This document shows, one piece after another, positions 42,641 to 51,700 of a DNA stretch of 63,437 nt (its first letter is position 1; each line of letters starts with the position of its first letter). The position numbers and the translations under genes are program-made. This DNA comes from a virus. The notes beneath the pieces are model-generated. The model was not told the DNA's origin. It did no database searches and saw nothing but the letters and a program-made list of their open reading frames with translations. The stretch is from the IMG/VR virus record IMGVR_UViG_3300028925_005942, positions 1 through 63,437 of that record. One strand, given 5' to 3'.

Positions 42641-43204
42641 ATGAGTGAAGTATCTGTAGTTAGCAAGGAATTGAAGCAGGAAATAAGAAGAGTGATATAC
42701 AATATAGAGGAAACTATCTCTAAATCAGAACAAGAAGGGCTCGAGCCTTTCTTTAATGATACAGAAAAATGTCCTTTAACTCATTCGTTTTCAGATGGGA
42801 TATATTGTAGGGAGATAAAAATACCATCAGGTATGGTGATAACAGGAAAGATACATAAACACGAACATCCTAACTACTTAATGTCAGGAGAAGTGTTAGT
42901 TTTAACAGAAGATGGAGGGAGTGAAGTTCTAAAAGGCCCTTTATCAATGATGTCAAAAGGAGGTACTAAGAGAGCTTTATATGCTATAACTGACTTAGTA
43001 TGGACTACAATCCATCACAATCCCACTAATACTAGGGACTTGAAGGAGATAGAAAAAATAGTTATAGCTAAGGATTATGATGAGTACACGAAGTTTGTTA
43101 ACTCTCCTAAACCTATATATTTATCTGTAAGACGTACAGTTGCGGTTACATTTATTGAGAGAGTTGTTAAATGGTTTAAAAAATTAACTAAAAGAACTAA
43201 ATGA
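42641..43204 (+). CDS. cupin-like small virion-block protein
   Basis: 187 residues. IPSGMVITGKIHKHEHPNYLMSGEVLVLTEDGG has the cupin pattern H-x-H...G (HKHEHP and following strands), with a helical N-terminus. Cupin folds in phages occur in assembly or decoration proteins. Here no enzymatic partner is evident; function unknown. Confidence 0.6.
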   Translation: MSEVSVVSKELKQEIRRVIYNIEETISKSEQEGLEPFFNDTEKCPLTHSFSDGIYCREIKIPSGMVITGKIHKHEHPNYLMSGEVLVLTEDGGSEVLKGPLSMMSKGGTKRALYAITDLVWTTIHHNPTNTRDLKEIEKIVIAKDYDEYTKFVNSPKPIYLSVRRTVAVTFIERVVKWFKKLTKRTK

Positions 43205-43205
43205 T

Positions 43206-43955
43206 ATGAGTTGGATAGCAGCAGGAGTAGCGGTAGTCGGAGGAGGTATAAAAATGTACCAAGGCTATAAGCAAAAAAAAGATGGTCAAGAAATGGAGGA
43301 TGGCTTAAATAAGCCTGACTTTGTCATACCAGAGGAAGCTTTAAAGAATTTATCTATTGCTGAAAAAGAAGCTTACAACGGACTACCTGAAAATCAGAAG
43401 CGAGCTTTCTTAGAGAATCAGCAAAGGACTTCTCAGACTGCCTTAAGAAATTCTTCTGATAGGAGAGGGGGGTTGGGTATTGTATCTCAAGTACAAGGTC
43501 AAGAGAACTTATCTAATAGACAATTATTGATTGACGATACAAAAGCTAGGCAACAAAATATGCAGAGAGCTTCAGACGCTAGGAATGTAATGTCTGATTA
43601 TAAGATGAAAAGATTTGAACATCAATATAATGAATACTCTTCTGATTTAGACTATGCTCGTGGAATCCAAGGAGCTGGGTTACAGAACATGAATACAGCA
43701 ACTAGTGAGATAGCGGGAGGAGTTATGCAGGGAGTTGGAGGAATGAACGCAAACAAACAGGCGGAATTAGATAGAGAGGCTGGGCTATTACCTAGACGAA
43801 TGAATTCTGTCGGCCCTACTAACATGAACATGCCTACTAATAACGTAATACCTAATACTCTATCCACAGTATCAGCTCCTCAATCAACTGCTTCAGCTAA
43901 CTTTGGAGCTCAATTAGATTTTTACAGGTTTCCTTTAAATGGAATAAATCAATAA
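43206..43955 (+). CDS. internal virion protein (small)
   Basis: 249 residues. A glycine-rich hydrophobic start (SWIAAGVAVVGGGIKMYQGYKQKKDGQ) followed by long charged helices and a glycine/methionine-rich segment. This organisation is typical of a small internal/ejection protein encoded before a giant one in podophages. Probably packed in the head and released on infection. Confidence 0.6.
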   Translation: MSWIAAGVAVVGGGIKMYQGYKQKKDGQEMEDGLNKPDFVIPEEALKNLSIAEKEAYNGLPENQKRAFLENQQRTSQTALRNSSDRRGGLGIVSQVQGQENLSNRQLLIDDTKARQQNMQRASDARNVMSDYKMKRFEHQYNEYSSDLDYARGIQGAGLQNMNTATSEIAGGVMQGVGGMNANKQAELDREAGLLPRRMNSVGPTNMNMPTNNVIPNTLSTVSAPQSTASANFGAQLDFYRFPLNGINQ

Positions 43956-43958
43956 AAC

Positions 43959-45731
43959 ATGGCAATAAAATACGCAGGGACTAATTTAAAAGGATATGGT
44001 AAAGCTCAAGTATACACTCAGAGTAACTTAGTTGAGCAAGCTGCTGGTGTCATAGCTAAACAGGAAGCAAGGAAAAATAAAGCCGCTGCTGCTAAAGCCG
44101 CTGCCGCTAAAGCTAAAAAAGCCGCTGGCAATAAAATGCTAGATGACTTAAACAAAGTTGATTTCTCTAAAGTAAGAGATGCTGAGGTTGGGGTTATTAC
44201 TAACGGTGGAGGAGAGAATCAAACTATTGGAGTTAACGGTATATATAAATTTGCTCAAGAAAACTTAGATGCTATTATCGACCCCTCTGTAGATGGAGGG
44301 AAGGCTAAGATGCAGTTTGAGCAACACAAAACACAATTACAAGGATATATAGTTCAATCTATTAATCAGAAGGGTAGAGATGAAGTTGACTATAAATCTA
44401 TGACTACTAATAATGAGCTCTATACAGAGGAGAATGAAGTAGGTTTAGCTGCACGAAAGAATACTACTATCGGTAGTACTTCATGGAGCACTAGAGATGT
44501 TCTTGACCGCTCAGAAGCTAACGGCCATAGAAACGTAGAGAATGAAGATGGGAGTATGATGTCTGTGCCTACGATTTCAGGGGCAGGTAATTATGAAATT
44601 ACACCTGACGCAAATCTAGAGAGAGAGCTACAGGGTTTAGCTGAAGAGTTGAAGAATAAGAAAAGCACTACTGCCAAGGGAGGTACTTTCTCTATTGGTA
44701 ATGGTAATCTAGCCGTAGAATTTGTTACAGGAGGGAAGTTTGATGAAGCATTAGTCGTTCAAGCAGGTAAAAATATGATGCAAAATCATAAGTGGAATGG
44801 AAAATTAAATGCTGACTTAAAAGAATACCTAGATTCTGGGTATACTGAAGACGAAGCTATTTACGAAATAATGAGACCTTTCCTAGATGAAGACCAATCT
44901 TCTACTATAAAAACTAGCACTGGGAGAAAGTCGAAATCAGGGAATGATGACGTTTCAGCATTAAATACGGATATAGTAATACCTACTGAACCTATGAATA
45001 CGGCTGTTAACATCACTGGAGGGGAGGGTAGTTTACTACTTCCTATAAGTGGGAATCTATCGGGAAGTAATCCTTTTTTCTCTTCAGGTATAGATAAGGG
45101 TGAAGCTTCTCGTGACAAATGGATGGAGTTAGCGGGATTAGAAAAAGATAATCCATATATTGATTACAGTGGAGATACTCCAGCAGTCCAGTACGTTCCT
45201 CAAGGTAACGCTGTAATGGCCTTTTCAAAACCTACTAAAAATGCTAAAAGAACCTTCCAATTTCAATCTCCACCAAATACAAGGCATGTAAGTTCCAGAA
45301 AAGGTAAAAATGGTAAAAATATCCCCCCAGGATTACTCTCAAAATCAGAAATTTTTGACGTATCTCCTACTGACGTGAGAATGATGCGGACAGCTACTGA
45401 AGACATTAAAGTTGGTATGACTGATGAAATGGTGACTGGAAACAAGACATTCAATCTAACTGTAAAGAAAGGAGATTGGATTCCTGAGTGGGTTTTCCAT
45501 TCTACAAATAAAGATATTATTGGTGCTTTAAAATCTAAACCATTTAAGACAAGTCCTTGGCTTATGTCAATAGATGAGCACAAGACATCTAAGCCAACAA
45601 TAGCTGCGGAATTTACTCCTGCATTATTTCAAAAATGGTCTGCATGGATGATTGACAACCAAGAAAATCCGCATCTATATATTGATGCAATGAAGAAAGA
45701 AATTTTTGGAATAGAAGGAAAATCAAAATAA
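43959..45731 (+). CDS. internal virion protein (medium)
   Basis: 590 residues. N-terminal lysine/alanine-rich coiled coil (about 30-65), no known domain afterwards. Between a small internal protein and the giant ejected protein, so likely part of the ejection complex. Confidence 0.6.
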   Translation: MAIKYAGTNLKGYGKAQVYTQSNLVEQAAGVIAKQEARKNKAAAAKAAAAKAKKAAGNKMLDDLNKVDFSKVRDAEVGVITNGGGENQTIGVNGIYKFAQENLDAIIDPSVDGGKAKMQFEQHKTQLQGYIVQSINQKGRDEVDYKSMTTNNELYTEENEVGLAARKNTTIGSTSWSTRDVLDRSEANGHRNVENEDGSMMSVPTISGAGNYEITPDANLERELQGLAEELKNKKSTTAKGGTFSIGNGNLAVEFVTGGKFDEALVVQAGKNMMQNHKWNGKLNADLKEYLDSGYTEDEAIYEIMRPFLDEDQSSTIKTSTGRKSKSGNDDVSALNTDIVIPTEPMNTAVNITGGEGSLLLPISGNLSGSNPFFSSGIDKGEASRDKWMELAGLEKDNPYIDYSGDTPAVQYVPQGNAVMAFSKPTKNAKRTFQFQSPPNTRHVSSRKGKNGKNIPPGLLSKSEIFDVSPTDVRMMRTATEDIKVGMTDEMVTGNKTFNLTVKKGDWIPEWVFHSTNKDIIGALKSKPFKTSPWLMSIDEHKTSKPTIAAEFTPALFQKWSAWMIDNQENPHLYIDAMKKEIFGIEGKSK

Positions 45732-45738
45732 TAATACA

Positions 45739-48700
45739 ATGCCAATAGAAGACTTAGATAATCTCGAACTTAATACAGACGAGTTAGGACAAAATTATTC
45801 AACTGAAGAGGATGCTCCTGAAGTACCTGTTACCGAAGAGGTAGACGTTACTGCTGAGGATGAAACGAAGGTAGATGATATTAAGACTTCTGTAGACACC
45901 CTAACATATAAGTGGAATGGCGTTAAAGGAGATGAGTTAAAACAGTCTCACGCAAATCTGTATGCTACTATGTCAAACCCTAACTTAATCACTAGAGCTG
46001 AAGAAGCAGGGGTAGAGCCAGAAGAATTTCTTTTTAATTTATTTGAAGATGAATTCAATGGAGATAAAGCTAATTTCAAAATAGCTTTAAAGAACATCAA
46101 AAAAGAAACTAACTTAACATTAGAGCATGCAACAAGCGTTGATAAGGACGCTTACTTAGAAGACTTTTTTGGTAAGAATATTACAGCTCCTAAAGAAGGA
46201 GCTATTAAATATAAAGAAGAGGATGGCATATACTCTATGTCTAATGATAAGGGAGAATGGAGTACAATAAATGAACGTACATTTAATTTAGGTAAAAGGA
46301 ACTCACAATACGATTCTAAAAGTAGAGAATATATTAGAGGAGTCGAAGAGGACATAATACCTCCTATTAACAATGATGAAGAAAATTCTACAAAAGGAAT
46401 AACAAGAGAAGAATTTGCTACGGGAATTGTTTTTGCTGAGAATAGTGGTGAGTTTGACTACAAAGCAATTAATCCTAAATCATCTGCTACTGGAGCTTAT
46501 CAGTTCTTGTATGAAAGAGATGAGGTGAAGGCGTATCTTAAGAAAAATTACAGCATAACAACTAGAAAGGGATTTCAAGATAGCGAGGAAGCTCAGGATG
46601 GATTATTAGACTATATGCTTGAAGATAAGCCTGGAAGGTATCCTTTTATGGCTAAATCATTGCAAAAGGACTATAAAGATTTTATACCAGAAACTATAGA
46701 GTACAATCAACTACTTGCATTAGAGCACTTTGCAGGGCATGGTGAGCTTAGAGAATTATTCGCTAGAGTTCGTGATAAAAAGATAACCAAGAAAGAGGTA
46801 TTTGATTTTGTGCCAAAAGGACAAGAGGTTTTAAACTTATCTGTAGGAGAGTATCTTAAAAGATTTAACAAAGGATTTTCTTCTGTAGGAAATGACGAAG
46901 CTATTAATGAGCAGGAATCATTTTTCAATAACCCTCTTATTGCTATTTCAGATGGAATTAATAGTCAATTACCTACAAATGGTGAAGATGCTAATGAAGG
47001 GGCTATTATAGACTCTAGAGAGATATACGAGCAAAGCTTAATAACTTCTAATGAAATATCTCCACTCTTAGATAATAAAATGCCTGCGGGATTTGACTTT
47101 ACTGACGATTTAGATGAGGTGTGGGATAACATGAGTTTATCTGCCATTGAACTAATATCTTCTAATGTTGACGAAAAACTAAATGATGAGAGCGTATTAG
47201 GTGATGAAAAATCTATTCTACAAGCATCTCTTACTAATGAGTCTGATATTGAGGAAATTGCTGAGATGACTGTTAATAATAAAAAACTTAACCTATATAC
47301 TGCTGCTGCTGATGGGATGTTTGCTGATATACTCTCTGTATACGAGTCTGATATTGAGGAGGAGAGAAAGGCTAATCAAGAAGCAACGAACAACGCAAAC
47401 AAAAGAATTAAATCCTCTGGAGTGAATATAATGATGCCAGGAGCAACTACTTCTAGAGAGGTTTCAACTGAAATAGGCACGCCAGATATTATACAATTTA
47501 CAGCTGAAGAATTCTTAACGAAGGATAGGTTTAATAATATACCTCCAGCAATGAAGTTGATTATGGCTGAACGTATTCAAGATTTGTATAATAATAAATT
47601 AAGAGAACCAGAATTTAATAAGAAGAAAGAAGATATGCTAACTTTTTGGGGAGCATCATCTAAAGAAAGTATCGCTACAGAGGTTCAGAATTTCATTGAT
47701 TCATCCGCAGAGAACGGGGAAACTATGAAAGATATTGTAACTAAGGTTAATGAATCATATCCTGTTGAATTAAAGTTAGATGATGCAGGTAAATTAAGTG
47801 TAGAATTTAATGACGAAGAATTATATAATAAAATCGATGGAGAAGCTACTTCTCATGCGAATGAAGTAGTCCCAGGACAGACAAATATAGGTTCGTCAGC
47901 AGAGATGGTTTTAAAGCATGGATTAAATCAAACGATTCCAGGGTATCTTAAATGGGCTCTAACAGGAACTAAAGCATTTTCAATAGTAGGAAGAACACCT
48001 ACAGAGTCTGAAGAATTTAAAAGCTCTATAGTTAGCTTTATAGGAGACCCTACCTTATGGGCAACTGGAGGGATTGTTGGTTTTGCTGGAAAAAAAATAG
48101 GTACGAAATTACTCACAAGGCATTTAGCTAAGTGGGAAACAAGATTAGCAGTTAAATATGGTGATGAAGCTGCAAAGACAACAGTAAATCTAGTAGCTAA
48201 GAGGCAAGCAGCGAAAATAACCGCCCCAATAGCTTCTGGAGCTACTCTAGGGACTTGGAAGTTTAATAACGAAGTTCTTACTCAAAGAGTTCAGAAGTCT
48301 GGATGGGGAGTTAATGATATAGACTACTGGGATAGCATACAAGAAGGAGGAATTGATGCGGTACTAGGAGCTTCGATATTTGGAGTGTCTTCAAAAGTTA
48401 TGGGTAGATTTAAACTTATGGATGAAACTATGGCTTTAAAAGGAAGGTCTCCATTAAGTAGAGGTATGTTAAAGTATGGTGTTGCTCATCCAATAGATTT
48501 AGCAGGACAAACATCTGTATTTGTTGGTGGTGGTGCTGTTCTTCATGGTAATATACCTACAATGCAAGAGGCGGAAGAAACTGCCGTATTCTTATTGTCA
48601 ATGAAGTTTGCCCATGGAGTTCAGAACGGACTATTTACTTATGTAAAAACTGGAAACTTTAAGAAAGGAGAAGGTATGCCTGCAAATTTTTCTCCAATAG

Positions 48701-51700
48701 AGAGAGATATTATTAATGCTAAGTTTAACTTAACAAAACCTAAGGAAAATGCTACTGTAAGTGAAAAGGTAGAGTGGGATAATAACACCTCTAAAGAAAT
48801 AGCTGAGAATAAAGAAATTTTTAATGACCTTTTACACGATAAAACTGTTCCTTTAACATTAAGGTCTAAGGTTTTAATGAGAGAGTTTGGGTTGAAATTA
48901 GGGGTAAATGGAGATACTGATGATAATAAATTCAAAAGAAATAAAAAAGCTAAAGCGCTTGTAACTACAGAAGTTAAGACAATATTCAATGGTGCTAATT
49001 TTGATGTTATAAAGCTTAATGAAAATGGAGAAGTATTAGATGTCGCTAGATTTAAAAACTCTACAGATGCAAATACATTCGCTCAAACTACAGTAAAGAA
49101 CATCTCTGACAACATAGCTAGATTTAATTACAACAATGAAATGTCTCTTGACAATAAGGTTGAGATTGTAGATTATTTAAAAAATGAATTAGGTTCTTCT
49201 CTTAATGAGGTTACAGAAATACTAAATACTACTACACCTACCGAGAGAACTCATAATCAAAATATATTAGTGGAGGCTTTCAAGAGTAAGGTTCAGGAGG
49301 TTTCAGACCTTAATCAACTGAAAATTAAAGAAGAAGCCACGGAAAGTCTTAAAACCAAAGGAGAAGAGGTTACTGAGCAGGCGTTAGAAAATGAGATTAT
49401 TAAGTTAAGGGAATTAAAATCCAAACAGGATGAAGTTATTCTAAAAGGAAGAGTAAAGAAAGAAGGAGAGCAAGAAATACAAGGAAAACAAAAAGCTGAT
49501 AATCAATTACTTAGAAACATAGAGATAGCTCTTAGTAAAGATGGTGATAATCCTATATATGCTACTGAAGAAAGTATATCCTCAATTAATAAAGAGAATC
49601 TAACAGACCATCAGAAAGAAGCTTTAATTGATATTGATAAATCTATAAAAGCATTTAAGAGTTTAGGTCTTGACGTGTATATCCATACTTCTAACAAAGA
49701 ATACATGAAGAGCTCTGGAGAAGCAATAGAGGGGGTTAACATACAAGGACATAGAAACACAAAGACAGGAGATATTCACATGAACATGTCTCACTTAGAT
49801 AAATTAACTACGGCTCATGAAGTTGGTCATCACTTTGGAGAGTTACTTAAAAAAGCTAATCCAGAAAAATATAAGATTGTTGAGGAGGGGGTTTATAAAT
49901 TAATTAGTGAGAACCCAGAGTTCGCTGAGGTTTTAGATTACATTAAGTCAAAAGACGCAGAAGGTAATGACATATATAAAGATATTAGTGAAAAAAAGAA
50001 TGAAGCTTTAGCTGAATATATCGCTAAACTCCAAAAAGGAGACTACACTGTAGAGACTCAGAATAAATTTATTAACGGAGCTAAAATCCAGCTTAATAAA
50101 ATCATGGAAACTCTGAAAATAGATTATAAATTTGAAACTAATAACGAAGTATTAACGTTTTTAGATGGAATAACTAAAAAGATTGACAAAGGAGAGGATA
50201 TTACTAAGAAGGATTTAGGAGTGGGGAAAGAAAAGACTGAGTTTTCCGAACTTCTTACTAAAACTAAAAATGAAAATCCTGATGCATATTGGAGTGTAGG
50301 AGAGGTTAGTCTTGAAGAGGTTAAAAAAGGAACTCTTATAAAAACTGAAGGAGGTCAGGCTATTGTTAAAGCTGATGGAGATATTGTTGGTTTATTTAAG
50401 ACTCCAGGAACTACAGAAAAAGGAGTTGCTGGTAAGTTATTAGATAAAGCTGTTGAGGCTGGAGGAACTAAATTAGATAATTTTGACAATCATTTAACTC
50501 CTATATACGAGAAGGCTGGATTTAGAGTTGTCTCTAGGATGAAATTTAATGAAGAATATGCTCCAGAAGGATGGAATAAAGAAAAGCATGGTACACCAGA
50601 TGTTGTTGCTATGGTTTATGACCCTGCTAAAAAGTTAAAAATAGAAGAGAAGTCTTTCACGGATTACGATAAGGCAATGTCTTATAGAGATTCGCAGATA
50701 AAAGGGGAGGCAATTCAACCAAGAGTATCTAAAGAAAGAGGAAGAGTATTTACTGAAATAGATAATATAATATCTAAAACCAAGAAGAGGTTAACTGAAG
50801 ATGTTAATCCTGAGACTCTAGAGAATAATGCTATATCGTATCTTCAAGAAAGTAAATGGTATGCAGAAGCTACTGATAAGGAGAGAGAGATTGCAGTTGT
50901 AGAGGTTAGAAGTAATCTAGCTATAAAAGAAAAGAAATCTCCTAGTGTAAATAAAGTTTTAGGAAATCCTAAAGAAAATACTGTTGTAATGACAGAGAAG
51001 GTAGCCCTGAAAGAGCAGCTTAAATCTGAAGCAAAGGGAGCTAAAGGAGCTGAAGGGTATATTAAAGAAATAAATACTAAACTTATTGATTATATTAAAG
51101 AATCAGACTTAAAAGATTCTTCTATAGGTAAATCCTTACTTAAGAAAGTAGCTTCTGTTACTAGTGAGAAGGGGTTTGACAATGTTGTTGATGCTTTAGA
51201 GGTAGCTGTAGAGAGACAAACAAGAAGAGATTTAATTGGTAATGTTAGAATTCTAAAGGAAAAAGTAAGAAAGAAGCTTAACAAGGGGGATTATACTAAT
51301 CAATCAGATATAATTAAGGATTTATTAGAAGCTCCATCTCATAAGGTAAAGGATAATGCTATTCTTGGAGAATTAGTCGTTAAGTTAGAGGAATTAAACA
51401 GGAGTAATGTAGCATTGGTTGAACCTAAAAAGATAGAAGAATTAAATAAATCAATATCTGAATTAGTTGCTAAGTCTGAGAAGTCTATACCAACCCAAGA
51501 TTCTTTAGGGGAGTTAGGTGTTGACATCAAGACTAGACTTAAAGGCGAGTTGAAATCAGAATCTACGGAGGAAATTGATACCGTTAAGGGATTGCGTAGT
51601 GATATCTTGCGATTTGAGAGGAATTTAGAGGAATTAAACATAGCAGGTAAACTTTCAGAAGGTCAGTATGAACAATATACTAAGGAATTGAATGAGTTTG

